From Castellaniella sp041675725 (lineage in GTDB: Bacteria > Pseudomonadota > Gammaproteobacteria > Burkholderiales > Burkholderiaceae_B), in contig NZ_JBAYTI010000021.1 of assembly GCF_041675725.1 (NCBI RefSeq), positions 1 through 48,065 of the forward strand: a DNA stretch of 48,065 nt. The letters are read 5' to 3'. A model generated the notes under the pieces. That model ran no database searches and was not told the origin of the DNA. It saw nothing but the letters and a program-made list of their open reading frames with translations. A program made the position numbers and the translations under genes. Each line of letters begins with the position of its first letter. Position 1 is the first letter of the stretch. Below, piece by piece: positions 17,252-26,644 of this stretch.

Positions 17252-18310
17252 TCAGGGAATGATTCGCGCCCTGCGCAATTCATCGAAATGACGCAGGAAC
17301 ATCTCGGTGCTGTCCTGCGCCTCTGTGAACCCGAACTGCCTGGCCTTCGTCGTCGAGGAAATCACGTCGTATTCGGCTGCAAAGACGTAGTCTCCATAGG
17401 CCCAGGAAACCAGCTGCCCATAGGGTATGGGCTGAAGATCGTGGCGCCGGACCAGGTCTTCCCACAGCGTCTTCTTGTCTGCCATCATCTGGACGAGGTC
17501 GATCTTCTGGGGCGGCGCGACGTCCATGCCGAAGTCATGCGCAATGTCGGACCACAACGACTGCCAGCGAAAAACGTCGCCATTGGTGATGTTGAAGGCT
17601 TCGTTGGCGGCCCGCTCGTCGGTTGCCATCCAGATGCTTGCACGCGCCAGCAGCCCGCTGTCGGTCACGTTGTACAGCGACCGCGCACTGGCCTCGGAGC
17701 CCGGGTGCCGCAAAGGCAGGCCCAATGCCCGCGATATCGAGGCATAGACCGCCAGCACAATCACGAGATTCATCGGATTGCCGTGGGCAAAGCCGCACAC
17801 CGCGTGCGGCCGGGCAGCCGACCATGACCAGGCCTTGCCGCGCTGCAAGCCAACGATGTAATCGTGTTGGTCATAGTAGAAATTGGGCGGCATGTGCCGG
17901 GGATCGGATTCCTTGGCGGGTATCTTGAACGGCCCCAGATGATTGCCATACCATTTCGTGCCCTGCATCAGACTGACGTGGCGCAGGCCGCTGGCAACCG
18001 GCTCGAGCACCGCCATCAGGTTGCTCAGCATCCTGAGGTTGGGCTCGACCATATCGGCCCACGTGGGCTTCTCGACGTACGCCGCATAAAAGACGTGCGT
18101 GACATCCGCCAGTGCCCCCTGGATGGATGCCAGTGATTCGCTGCTCAGCAAATCGACCGACAGATGGCGAAACGCCCCGGGGAGATCCGGCTTGCGCCGC
18201 GACAACGCAATCACATCCCAGGCCTGGTCGCGGAGCAATTGGCCCAGCAGGTTTCTGCCAACGACGCCGGTTGCCCCCACGACCAGTGCGACGTTCTTCC
18301 GCCTGGCCAT
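17252..18310 (-). CDS. PRISE-type (progesterone 5-beta-reductase/iridoid synthase-like) SDR enone reductase
   Basis: This 352-residue protein is an atypical SDR. It has VALVVGATGVVGRNL for NADP(H) binding (residues 8-21) and THVFYAAYVEKPTW. It carries two blocks that mark the PRISE family: LMQGTKWYGNHLGPF with the catalytic lysine (Lys119), and PPNFYYDQHDYI with the catalytic tyrosine (145 or 146). The later blocks NPMNLVIVLAVYASISR and EAFNITNGDVFRWQSLW are also characteristic. PRISE enzymes reduce the C=C bond of enones and enals. Here the gene sits between the MBL hydrolase and a 3-hydroxyacyl-CoA dehydrogenase, implying an alpha,beta-unsaturated carbonyl intermediate. Confidence 0.85.
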   Translation of the reverse strand: MARRKNVALVVGATGVVGRNLLGQLLRDQAWDVIALSRRKPDLPGAFRHLSVDLLSSESLASIQGALADVTHVFYAAYVEKPTWADMVEPNLRMLSNLMAVLEPVASGLRHVSLMQGTKWYGNHLGPFKIPAKESDPRHMPPNFYYDQHDYIVGLQRGKAWSWSAARPHAVCGFAHGNPMNLVIVLAVYASISRALGLPLRHPGSEASARSLYNVTDSGLLARASIWMATDERAANEAFNITNGDVFRWQSLWSDIAHDFGMDVAPPQKIDLVQMMADKKTLWEDLVRRHDLQPIPYGQLVSWAYGDYVFAAEYDVISSTTKARQFGFTEAQDSTEMFLRHFDELRRARIIP

Positions 18311-18313
18311 TTT

Positions 18314-19831
18314 TTACCCTGCCCGACCCGCAGCCATGCGCCGCAGCTTGACCGACACCCGATAACGCGGATCGCCATAGCTGGCCTGCATGCCATCCAG
18401 CACGCTCATGAAGTACCCGGCGCCCAGGCGCTGGGCCCATTCGAACGGGCCGCGCGGGTAATTCACGCCAAAGCGCATGGCATCGTCGATGCCCTGCGCC
18501 GTAGCGATCCCCGCCAGCAACGCGTCTGCGGCTTCGTTGACCAGCATCGCCAGCGTCCGTGCCACGACCAGGCCCGGCGCGTCATCGAGCACGTGCGCAC
18601 GGATCCCCAGGCTGGCCAGCAAGGCCTGCGCATCCGCCGCCACGGACTCGTCCGCGCCATCTTGAACGGCAATGGCCAGATCCGTGACGTTGCGGTAATC
18701 ATCGGCCAGATCGAAGACGACCAAGCCGTGATCCGACGCCTGGGCACGCAGGCTTGCGGGTACCCCGTCGGTCATGCACAAGGCGGCGCTGCCATACCGG
18801 ATGACCGCCGGCGCGTCGGATTCGAGCACCTGACAGGCGATCCCCTGCGACTCCATCCGGGCCAGCAGCCCGGTAATGGGTGCCACCATGCCGGACACCC
18901 GCACGGCGCCCCGAAGGGGAACCGGCGCCAATGGCGGCGGCGCCACCGGCGGCTGCGCATCATCATAAAAGCCGCGCCCCGTCTTGCGGCCCAGGCGGCC
19001 GGCAGCCACGAGCTCGGCCTGCAGCAGTGACGGCCGATAGCGCGGATCATTGAAGTACGCCTGGAACGTAGAACGCGTCACGGTCAGATTGACGTCGTTG
19101 CCAATCAGATCCATCAGGCGAAATGGCCCCATCCGGAAACCTGCGCCGGCGGTCAGGAGGATATCCACCTGCTCGGGGCTTGCGGCCCCCTCTTCGACCA
19201 CGCGCAGCGCCTCGGCATAGAACGGGCGCGCGACGCGGTTGACGATGAAACCCGGCGTCGAACGCGCATGCACCGGCTTCTTTTGCCAGGCGAGCGCCGT
19301 GGCATAGATGACGTCGGCCACCGCAGACGCCGTCTGCAACCCGCTGATCACCTCGACCAGCTTCATGACGGGGGCCGGATTGAAGAAGTGCATGCCAACC
19401 AGCCGTTCCGGACGGGCCAGTACGGACGCGATGGCCGTCACCGACACCGAAGAGGTGTTGGTGGCCAGGATGGCGTCTGCGGCCACGATGGCTTCCAGCC
19501 GGCTGAAAAGCGCCTGCTTGGCCTGCAGGTCTTCGAAAATCGCCTCGATGACCAGCCCCGCATCCTGCAGCTGATCGACATCGGCGACGACTTCGATCCG
19601 TTCGAGCAATGCCGCACAGGCCCCGGCGTCCATCTTGCCGCGCTCGACACGCGATTCGAGCGCGGTGCGGATGCGCCCATGGGCCGCTTGCGCCGCCTCG
19701 TGGCTGGCGTCGACCAGACGCACCCGATGGCCCGCCGCGGCGGCGACCTGCGCAATACCCGCCCCCATGGTGCCGGCACCCACCACGGCCACGATCACGT
19801 CGCGGCCCAAACTTTGATCTGGGGTATTCAT
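18314..19831 (-). CDS. 3-hydroxyacyl-CoA dehydrogenase, PaaH-like (two C-terminal domains)
   Basis: This 505-residue protein has a canonical NAD-binding domain (VVGAGTMGAGIAQVAAAAG), the catalytic block VGMHFFNPAPVMKLVEV, NTSSVSVTAIAS, and the conserved asparagine in GFIVNRVARPFYAEAL. It carries two 3HCDH C-terminal domains; the second holds FGVNYPRGPFEWAQRLG. The length and duplication resemble PaaH/PaaC, the 3-hydroxyadipyl-CoA dehydrogenases. It overlaps the upstream gene by 4 bases. Together with the PcaF/PaaJ-type thiolase at 32580-33785 it could give 3-oxoadipyl-CoA cleavage. Confidence 0.88.
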   Translation of the reverse strand: MNTPDQSLGRDVIVAVVGAGTMGAGIAQVAAAAGHRVRLVDASHEAAQAAHGRIRTALESRVERGKMDAGACAALLERIEVVADVDQLQDAGLVIEAIFEDLQAKQALFSRLEAIVAADAILATNTSSVSVTAIASVLARPERLVGMHFFNPAPVMKLVEVISGLQTASAVADVIYATALAWQKKPVHARSTPGFIVNRVARPFYAEALRVVEEGAASPEQVDILLTAGAGFRMGPFRLMDLIGNDVNLTVTRSTFQAYFNDPRYRPSLLQAELVAAGRLGRKTGRGFYDDAQPPVAPPPLAPVPLRGAVRVSGMVAPITGLLARMESQGIACQVLESDAPAVIRYGSAALCMTDGVPASLRAQASDHGLVVFDLADDYRNVTDLAIAVQDGADESVAADAQALLASLGIRAHVLDDAPGLVVARTLAMLVNEAADALLAGIATAQGIDDAMRFGVNYPRGPFEWAQRLGAGYFMSVLDGMQASYGDPRYRVSVKLRRMAAGRAG

Positions 19832-20832
19832 GCCGAGGCCTTATTCAGAGTCACCACCGCTTTGCCGCGGACCTTGCCCTGACCAACCAGCGCGAGTGCT
19901 TCGGGCAAGGCCTCGAACGCCACGCTGCGGGCGATGTGCGGGCGCACCTTGCCCTGGCGCCATAATTCGAACAGGGCCCGCTGGGCCTCGTGCACCCGCT
20001 CGGGCGTGTAGTCGCGATAATCGCTCCATTGGATGCCCAACACCGAGATGTTCTTGACGAGCAGGTAGTTGACCTTGATGGTGGGGATTTCGCCAGCGGC
20101 AAAGCCGATCACCACCAGGCGTCCGCACCAGGCCAGGGCGCGAATGGCGCCGGCAAAGAAGTCGCCCCCCAGAGGGTCGATGACGATGTCGGCCCCGCCT
20201 TTTTCGAGTGGCAGGGCGCGGACCTGATCGCGGATGCTGTCGCGCAGATTGTCGCCCGAGAGGTCGATCGTGTGGTCCGCGCCCGAGGCGCGCGCGAGGG
20301 CGGCCTCTTCGGCACCCCGTACCCCGGCGATGACGGTGGCCCCCAGGCCTTTGGCCACCTGGACGGTCGCCAGCCCGATACCGCCCGCGGCCCCGCCGAC
20401 CAGCACGGTTTCCCCGGCAAGCAGACGGGCGCGTTCGACCAGCGCAAAATAGGCGGTCTGATAGACCAGCCCCATGGCAGCGGCTTCTGAAAAAGACATG
20501 TCATCCGGCAATACGTAAGTCTGTCTGGACAAGGCGAGGGCCTGCTCGGCATACGCCCCTGATTCGACGTGGCTCAGCACGCGGTCGCCCGGCTGGATCC
20601 CGCGCACGGCCGACCCCACCGCACGCACCACGCCGGCAAAATCCTTGCCCGGGGTAAAGGGCAGTGACTTCAGGAACTGGTACTGCCCCCGGATCACCAG
20701 CACGTCAGGGAAATTCAGGCCGATCGCCTCGACATCCACCAGCACTTCTTCGTCGCCCGGCACGGGGGCATCGAGCTCGTCGATCACCATGGAAGAGGGC
20801 TCGCCAAACGCGTGAACCCGATAGCTGCGCAT
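19828..20832 (-). CDS. Quinone oxidoreductase-like MDR (NADPH-dependent, no structural zinc)
   Basis: This 334-residue medium-chain reductase starts MRSYRVHAFGEPSSMVIDE and contains GLNFPDVLVIRGQYQ, TPGKDFAGVVRAVGSAV, the nucleotide motif VLVGGAAGGIGLATVQVAKGLGA and DIVIDPLGGDFF. Zinc-binding cysteines are absent, as in quinone oxidoreductase and enoyl reductase MDRs. The ATG at 20830-20832 is preceded by AGGAG 8 bases away, preferable to a TTG at 20850 that overlaps the previous stop. It probably reduces an unsaturated carbonyl or acyl-CoA intermediate. Confidence 0.85.
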   Translation of the reverse strand: MRSYRVHAFGEPSSMVIDELDAPVPGDEEVLVDVEAIGLNFPDVLVIRGQYQFLKSLPFTPGKDFAGVVRAVGSAVRGIQPGDRVLSHVESGAYAEQALALSRQTYVLPDDMSFSEAAAMGLVYQTAYFALVERARLLAGETVLVGGAAGGIGLATVQVAKGLGATVIAGVRGAEEAALARASGADHTIDLSGDNLRDSIRDQVRALPLEKGGADIVIDPLGGDFFAGAIRALAWCGRLVVIGFAAGEIPTIKVNYLLVKNISVLGIQWSDYRDYTPERVHEAQRALFELWRQGKVRPHIARSVAFEALPEALALVGQGKVRGKAVVTLNKASA

Positions 20833-20846
20833 AGGTCTTTCTCCTG

Positions 20847-22367
20847 TCAAGAATGTTTCGACGCGCGATCATGCGCCACGACGGCCCTGCGTGCAGGACT
20901 GTAGGCCGACTGGCCGGTCATGCGCCAGATGGCCATGCACACGTCATGATGCCAGGATAACCCGCCGCGGGTGACGCGCTCGATCGGCCCGTCGGGATAG
21001 CCCAGCCCCAGGCGGCAGGTCTTGTCCATATCTTCGGCCAAGGCCAGGCCCTCGTCGAGAAACCGCAGGGCGTCGTTGTATTTGGGGCGTACGAGGCGAT
21101 CGATGATCCGGCCCGGCCGATCGGCACACACCACCGTGTCGAGCCCCGCCGCCTCGAACACGGCCCGCGCCGCTTCGAGCGCCCGGACATCGGTACGGGG
21201 CTGGCGCACGATTTCCACCAGCCCCGAGGGCGCATCGGAACCATTGCAATAGCGCGCGAAACCAAGGACATTAGACCCCTCGCGGCCAGAGTCCTCGCCG
21301 GTATGATGGCCCAGGCATTCGGTCGTGAGTTCGACGAGCACCGCCGTTTTGGAAGGATCCGGCGCATACGCGCCCCCCAGGCAAACGGTAACTTCGGCGG
21401 TTTCGGACCCCGCCCGCGCCAGAAAAGCGTCCCCCTCGGGAAACGAGCGGCTGTCCCCTTGCCGCACCACGTGAAAATCAGGCGCCTCGCGGGCCGGCTC
21501 ACGCGTGCTCGCCGTTCCGGCCAACAGGCCCTGGCCAGACTTCTGCCCCAGCCTGCCCGCCGCCACCATGCGCCGCACCAGGGGCGGCACGGCGGCGCGC
21601 GGATCCAGCGTAATCGGGTAGAAGGCTTCCCCCAGGCGCTGCTGGGTATCCATCCCCACCAGATCGAGCAGCGTGCAGGGACCCATCTTGTAGCCCAGCC
21701 CCGAACAGATGGCCTTGTCGATGTCCGCCGGCGAGGCGGTCCCTTCGTCGATCAGGCGCAGCACGTCGTTGTTGAAAGGCACCAGCAACGCATTCAGGAT
21801 GAAGCCCGGCTTGTCCTGCGTCTGTACCGGATTCTGCCCGGCGGCTTCCACCCAGGCCCAGGCGGTCTGAAAGGTGTCGTCGGAGGTCATGATCCCGCGT
21901 GACATTTCGACCAGCTTCATGACCTGGGCCGGCAGGCAGAAATGCATGCCGACGACCCGGTCCTGCCGGGCGCATCCGCTGGCGATCTCGGAGATCGAGA
22001 GGGTCGAGGTATTGGATGCGAACAACGTCTCTGGCTTGCACAACGCATCCAGCTGCCCCAGGAGTTGCTTCTTGACCTCGAGGTCCTCGAATATGGCCTC
22101 GATGATCAGGTCGCAGTCGGCCAGTGCGTCGAGCCGGGTTTCATCGTGCATGCGCGCCAGCGCCGCAGCCGCATCGTTGGCCGATAGACGGCCCCGCTGC
22201 ACCGCCCGGTCGAAAAACGTGCCGGCCGCCGCCCGTGCCCGCGCCAGACCCTCTGCGGACTGGTCGTAACATATTGTTTCATAGCCCGCCCGCGCGGCCA
22301 CCAGGGCGATGCCCGCCCCCATGGTGCCACCTGCGCCGCAGACAGCCACTTTTTTGATTGCAGTCAT
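20847..22367 (-). CDS. 3-hydroxyacyl-CoA dehydrogenase homologue with altered motifs
   Basis: This 506-residue protein is the second 3HCDH-type enzyme of the operon, with the same two-C-domain layout as the neighbour at 18314-19831. Two departures stand out. The dinucleotide loop reads GAGGTMGAG, one residue longer than the neighbour's GAGTMGAG. The catalytic block reads HFCLPAQVMKLVEM, with leucine where the usual HFFNPxP has asparagine. The catalytic histidine and glutamate and the asparagine in GFILNALLVPF are kept. The start overlaps the acyl-CoA dehydrogenase stop (ATGA), fixing ATG 22365-22367. It may act on an unusual substrate or have impaired NAD binding. Confidence 0.82.
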   Translation of the reverse strand: MTAIKKVAVCGAGGTMGAGIALVAARAGYETICYDQSAEGLARARAAAGTFFDRAVQRGRLSANDAAAALARMHDETRLDALADCDLIIEAIFEDLEVKKQLLGQLDALCKPETLFASNTSTLSISEIASGCARQDRVVGMHFCLPAQVMKLVEMSRGIMTSDDTFQTAWAWVEAAGQNPVQTQDKPGFILNALLVPFNNDVLRLIDEGTASPADIDKAICSGLGYKMGPCTLLDLVGMDTQQRLGEAFYPITLDPRAAVPPLVRRMVAAGRLGQKSGQGLLAGTASTREPAREAPDFHVVRQGDSRSFPEGDAFLARAGSETAEVTVCLGGAYAPDPSKTAVLVELTTECLGHHTGEDSGREGSNVLGFARYCNGSDAPSGLVEIVRQPRTDVRALEAARAVFEAAGLDTVVCADRPGRIIDRLVRPKYNDALRFLDEGLALAEDMDKTCRLGLGYPDGPIERVTRGGLSWHHDVCMAIWRMTGQSAYSPARRAVVAHDRASKHS

Positions 22368-23530
22368 TTGTTCAGAAAACTCCGTCCGATGAGTTGTCGG
22401 TGGATCTGGTTGGTACCCTCCCAGATCTGCGTAATCTTGGCGTCGCGCATCAGGCGCTCGGCCCGGTAGTCTTGGCAATAGCCATAGCCGCCGTGGAACT
22501 GAACGCACTCGGTCGCCATGGCCATCGCCAGGTCCGATGCGCGCAGCTTGGCAATCGAGGCTTCGAGCCCCATGTCATCGACGCCGTCATCGACCAGCTG
22601 GGCAACGTAATCGATCCAGCGCTCGAGCATCAGGAGTTCGCTGGCCAGATCCGCCAGGGTGAACTGATTGCCCTGGAAGCCCAGCACCGGCCGGCCGCTT
22701 TGCACGCGCTGGTTGCCGTAGGCCACCATATCCTTGAACGCCGCCCGTGCAATGCCGCGGGCGTGGGCCGCCACGGATGGCCGCGACTTGTTCAGTGACG
22801 CCAGCAGGATCGCCAGGCCCTCGCCCGGCTCACCCAGCAGGTTGGCCCGCGGCACCCGGCACCCGGTGAACGACAGGCCGCACGTGGATGACCCATTGTG
22901 GCCCATCTTGCGCTCTTTCGAGACGATTTCGAAACCGGGCGTCTCTTTTTCGAAGATCAACACCGAGATCGCCTGCTTCGGATCGTCGATCGTCGACCAT
23001 TTTCCGAACAGCAGATACAAGTCGGCCACGTCGCCGTTGGAGATGAAGATCTTCGACCCATCGACGATGACGTCGTCGCCGTCCGGCGTGAAGCGGGTCT
23101 TCATGCCGGTCGCGTCGGAACCGGCCGACGGCTCGGTGATGGCCAGCGCCCCCAGGCCCCCGTTGGCGATGCGGGGCAGCAGCCGCGCCCGCTGTGCCTC
23201 GGTGCCGTACTGGATCAGGGGTTTCATGCCATGAAACGTAGTGGCGTAGATGATGCCCGTGGATGCGCAGGCTTCGGAAATGATGGACACCACCTCGACA
23301 TACAGGGCGTAGGACATGCCCAGGCCCCCGTAGGCCTCGGGCACGAACAGCATATTCAGGCCCAGTTCGTTGATGGCCCGCACGTTTTCCCAGGGAAAAT
23401 CGCCCGTGCGATCGATGCGCTCGGCATTCGGTGCGATGACCTCGTCGGCCAGGCGCTGTACCTGGTCGAGGATCTGCCGCTCTTCGGGGTTCCAGCGACG
23501 GCTGCGCGCCAGTTGTTGCAGTAGCTTCAT
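22364..23530 (-). CDS. Acyl-CoA dehydrogenase
   Basis: This 388-residue FAD enzyme has the family signature LGALAITEPSAGSDATGM, KIFISNGDVADLYLLF and FTGCRVPRANLLGE, and the C-terminal HGGYGYCQDYRAERLMRD followed by ITQIWEGTNQIHRQLIGR, which carries the likely catalytic glutamate (WEGT). It is of typical length. The start overlaps the SDR stop and its own stop overlaps the 3HCDH start (ATGA at both ends), so translation is coupled. It introduces the 2,3 double bond in the acyl-CoA substrate. A short-chain, branched or alicyclic acyl-CoA specificity is possible. Confidence 0.92.
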   Translation of the reverse strand: MKLLQQLARSRRWNPEERQILDQVQRLADEVIAPNAERIDRTGDFPWENVRAINELGLNMLFVPEAYGGLGMSYALYVEVVSIISEACASTGIIYATTFHGMKPLIQYGTEAQRARLLPRIANGGLGALAITEPSAGSDATGMKTRFTPDGDDVIVDGSKIFISNGDVADLYLLFGKWSTIDDPKQAISVLIFEKETPGFEIVSKERKMGHNGSSTCGLSFTGCRVPRANLLGEPGEGLAILLASLNKSRPSVAAHARGIARAAFKDMVAYGNQRVQSGRPVLGFQGNQFTLADLASELLMLERWIDYVAQLVDDGVDDMGLEASIAKLRASDLAMAMATECVQFHGGYGYCQDYRAERLMRDAKITQIWEGTNQIHRQLIGRSFLNK

Positions 23531-24234
23531 CAGTGATTGATCCCTTGTGCCCCATCGATATAAATGGTTTCACCCGTCAGGAACGGGATGGCTGCAGTCA
23601 GGAGGGCGCCCACCAGGCGCGCCACGTCTTCGGGCTTGCCCGGCCCGCCCGTCGGGATCCTGGATTTCATCCAGGCCCGAACCTTTTCCCGGGCCAGGAA
23701 ATCCCGGTTCAGGTCGGTTTCAATATACCCTGGCGCCACATTCACCACGGCTATCCCGTGACGTGCCCATTCGACGGCCATGACCCGGGTCATGGCCGCC
23801 ACCGCCGCCTTGGAGGCGCAATAGGCGAGGTTATCCGGGGCCCCCATGCGATCGAAAAACGAGCCGATATTGACGATGGTACCGCCGCGTTCGCGCAAGA
23901 ACGGGAACGTTTCGCGGGCCGCCACCATGACGGCCGTTGCATTCAGGGCCATGGTGCGGTTGAAGTCCGCCACCGACAGGGTGTCGGCCGAGCCGCCCAC
24001 GTGCACCCCGGCGTTGTTGACCAGGCCGGCGATCGGACCCTGAGCCGCGATCTTCGCGATACTGTCGCGTACCGCGGCCTCGTCGGTCATGTCGCATGCC
24101 ATGTGCTGCCCAACGGGCCCGGCCCCCGAGCGAGACAGGCAGACCACTTCACGGCCCTTCTGCACCAATTCGGCCGCAATCGCCTGGCCAATGCCCTTGG
24201 ACCCGCCCGTCACAATAAACAAACCTTCAGCCAT
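23530..24234 (-). CDS. Short-chain dehydrogenase/reductase (FabG-like)
   Basis: This 234-residue classical SDR has FIVTGGSKGIGQAIAAELV for cofactor binding, LVNNAGVHVGG, and the catalytic set serine in NIGSFF and YCASK with the tyrosine and lysine. The C-terminus ends FLTGETIYIDGAQGINH. The ATG at 24232-24234 overlaps the enoyl-CoA hydratase by 8 bases; earlier in-frame starts lie inside that gene. In this operon it may oxidise a hydroxyacyl-CoA or ring alcohol intermediate. BadH-like 2-hydroxycyclohexanecarboxyl-CoA dehydrogenase is one model, but no BadI-type ring hydrolase is present. Confidence 0.88.
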   Translation of the reverse strand: MAEGLFIVTGGSKGIGQAIAAELVQKGREVVCLSRSGAGPVGQHMACDMTDEAAVRDSIAKIAAQGPIAGLVNNAGVHVGGSADTLSVADFNRTMALNATAVMVAARETFPFLRERGGTIVNIGSFFDRMGAPDNLAYCASKAAVAAMTRVMAVEWARHGIAVVNVAPGYIETDLNRDFLAREKVRAWMKSRIPTGGPGKPEDVARLVGALLTAAIPFLTGETIYIDGAQGINH

Positions 24235-24997
24235 CTTTGAACTCCGGTGAGCGTTTTTCTTCAAATGCCCGCATGCCTTCTTCGGCATCCGTGGTGCGAA
24301 AGGCAAGCGTCGATAACTCGGCTTCAAGCTGCAGGCCCTGCTCGATCGGCAGATCCATGCCGCGCTGCACGGCCCGGCGGGCGAATTCGAGTACAGGTAG
24401 ACTGTAACCCGTGAAGCTGCGGGCGAAGGCCATGCCCGCAGGCAGCAGCGCATCGGCGTCGACCACACGGTGCACCAGGCCCATGCGCTCGGCCTCTTCG
24501 GCTTTCACCGAACGGCCCGTCATGATCATCTCGAGCGCGCGGGCTTCACCCACCAGCCGTGGCAAGCGTTGCGTGCCGCCATAGCCGGGAATCAGGCCCA
24601 GCTTGATTTCCGGCAAGCCGAATACGGCATTGGGGGTGCACAGCCGGAAGGTGGACGCAAGCGCCAGCTCGAGGCCGCCCCCGAACGCGTAGCCATTGAC
24701 CAGCGCCACCGAGGCGATCGGCAGCCGATCGAGCCGCGCAAAGACGGCCTGGCCCAGCTCGGCCCCCCGGCGCTGCGACACGAGATCGCGATGGCGCAGC
24801 TCTTTGATGTCGGCGCCCGCACAGAACGCCTTGCCGCCCGCGCCGGTGATGAGCAAGGCGCGGATGCCCTGCATGCCGGCGACCTCGTCGAGCGCGTCGC
24901 GGATCTCGCCCAGAATGGCGAACGAGAGTGCGTTCAGGGCCTGCGGACGATCGAGCGTCAGGCAGGCAAATTCTTCTATGGTCTTCAAGTTCACCAT
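24227..24997 (-). CDS. Enoyl-CoA hydratase/isomerase (crotonase family)
   Basis: This 256-residue crotonase has the oxyanion-hole blocks AFCAGADIKEL and NGYAFGGGLELALAS, and the second catalytic glutamate in FGLPEIKLGLIPGYGGTQ. Both catalytic glutamates of hydratases are present, so water addition to a 2-enoyl-CoA is expected. It sits 6 bases after the acyl-CoA synthetase and overlaps the SDR. The order ligase, hydratase, SDR, dehydrogenase is that of a beta-oxidation module. Confidence 0.92.
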   Translation of the reverse strand: MVNLKTIEEFACLTLDRPQALNALSFAILGEIRDALDEVAGMQGIRALLITGAGGKAFCAGADIKELRHRDLVSQRRGAELGQAVFARLDRLPIASVALVNGYAFGGGLELALASTFRLCTPNAVFGLPEIKLGLIPGYGGTQRLPRLVGEARALEMIMTGRSVKAEEAERMGLVHRVVDADALLPAGMAFARSFTGYSLPVLEFARRAVQRGMDLPIEQGLQLEAELSTLAFRTTDAEEGMRAFEEKRSPEFKDG

Positions 24998-25003
24998 GAT
25001 GTG

Positions 25004-26620
25004 TCATCCTTTGTGGGCGGCATAGCGCACAGGTTGTGGACAGAGCGAACCCGCCCGGACCTGCTCGGTGAGGACCCGCTTGAGAATCTTGCCGCTGGCC
25101 GTCAGGGGCAGGGTCTCGAGCGCGATGAACCATTCGGGCATATCGAACTTCGACAGGCCTTCACGAGCCAGGTGGTCCAGCATGTCTTGGGCGCTGACCT
25201 GCCCGATGATGGCAAGGCAGACCTTTTCGCCAAGGCGGTCGTCCGGCACCGGAAAGGCAGCCGCCTTGACGACCCCTGCGTGGGTGAGCGCCAGAGACTC
25301 GATCCGGGACGGGTAGATATTATGCCCGCCGCGAATGATCAGGTCCTTGGCACGCCCTTCGATGCGCAAATTGCCGTTTTCATCCAGCGACCCCAGATCG
25401 CCCGACATCAGGAACCCCTGGCGGTTGAACGTCTTGTCGGTGGCCTCCTGGTTGCCAAAATACCCGAGCATCAATGCCGCGCCCCGACCGCCGATTTCAC
25501 CGGTCTGCCCGACCGGCAATTCGCGTTCGCGGTCTTCCGGATCCCAGATCCGGACCTCGTAGGCCGACCCGCCCCGCCCGCAGGTCGATATCCAGACATC
25601 CTTGGGGTCGTCTGGATGCGTGTACTGATGCGATGAGTTTTCCGTCATCCCATAAATGTTCTGCGGGGTGATGCCCTGGTCGACGAACGACCGGGCCACG
25701 ATCTCCGGTATCGGCGCCCCAGCCATGTAGAAGACACGAACGCTGCCCATTTTGGCAATGCCACGCGCTTTTTGCTCGGCCAGGATGTCCATCGCATGCG
25801 TCGGCACCCCCAGTACGTAGGTGGCCTGGGTTTCCACGATCCAGTCGAGATGGCTCCTGCCCGGCGGTGGATCATCCACCACCAGCGTGGCCCCGCTGAC
25901 CAGCCACTGCCCCGCAGCCACCCAGGCGATATGGTGCGACAGCGGGCTGAGAGTGAGAATCACGTCCCGGTCTGAAAGCGCCCAGTCGTGCACCAGGCCG
26001 CGCGCGTTGGCCAACAGCGTGTTGGACGAGTGCATCACGCACTTGGGCCGTCCGGTCGTGCCCGACGTGAAAGCCAGGTATGCCACGGAATCCGGGTTGT
26101 CATGCATGTGTTCATGCACCCCGGTAATGTGCAGCGGGAACGTCTGCGGCCGGTAGACTTTTTTCAGGAAAGGCAGCCGGGCCAGCATGGCGTCGAAATC
26201 CTGGTGGGCGCGGTCGGCGCCCCAGCCCTCTTCGGTGATCAGCACCGAGGCCTGCAGCTCGGTCAGCAGGTCGATGATCTCGGCACAGGTGTAACTGCGA
26301 TGCAACGACGGGTTGCAGGCCGCACCGATGCGCGAGCAGGCAAGAAACGCGATGATCGCCTCGACCCGGTTGGACATCCAGATAGAGACGCGGTCACCCG
26401 CCACCAGGCCACGCTCGAGAAAATCATCGGCCAGCGCATCGACCCGGGCCTTCAGGCTGATCCAGTCGAGCCGGTTACTGCCGTCGCGCAACGCCGCGGC
26501 CGACGGCGCCCGTTCCGCGTGCTTGCGCAGCAGCATGTAGAACGTATCCAACTGCCACAGGCCCCGTGCATAATAGGCTTTGCTGGTGGCCGGATCATGC
26601 AGGGTCAGAAAGGGGCGCAT
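25004..26620 (-). CDS. AMP-forming acyl-CoA synthetase
   Basis: This 538-residue ANL-family ligase has the P-loop-like AFTSGTTGRPKCVMHS, the A5 block YGMTENSS, the hinge SGDLGSLDENGNLRIEGRAK and KDLIIRGGHNIYPSRIE, and the C-terminal catalytic lysine in TASGKILKRVL. It activates a carboxylic acid to its CoA thioester. The N-terminus (LTLHDPATSKAYYARGLW) is like that of cyclohexanecarboxylate/short aromatic acid ligases and is shared with the truncated frame at 6708-6812. It is the second gene of the operon, 48 bases after the CoA transferase, the largest gap within the operon. Confidence 0.9.
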   Translation of the reverse strand: MRPFLTLHDPATSKAYYARGLWQLDTFYMLLRKHAERAPSAAALRDGSNRLDWISLKARVDALADDFLERGLVAGDRVSIWMSNRVEAIIAFLACSRIGAACNPSLHRSYTCAEIIDLLTELQASVLITEEGWGADRAHQDFDAMLARLPFLKKVYRPQTFPLHITGVHEHMHDNPDSVAYLAFTSGTTGRPKCVMHSSNTLLANARGLVHDWALSDRDVILTLSPLSHHIAWVAAGQWLVSGATLVVDDPPPGRSHLDWIVETQATYVLGVPTHAMDILAEQKARGIAKMGSVRVFYMAGAPIPEIVARSFVDQGITPQNIYGMTENSSHQYTHPDDPKDVWISTCGRGGSAYEVRIWDPEDRERELPVGQTGEIGGRGAALMLGYFGNQEATDKTFNRQGFLMSGDLGSLDENGNLRIEGRAKDLIIRGGHNIYPSRIESLALTHAGVVKAAAFPVPDDRLGEKVCLAIIGQVSAQDMLDHLAREGLSKFDMPEWFIALETLPLTASGKILKRVLTEQVRAGSLCPQPVRYAAHKG

Positions 26621-26644
26621 GAGGGATCTCTTGTCACGATAAAA

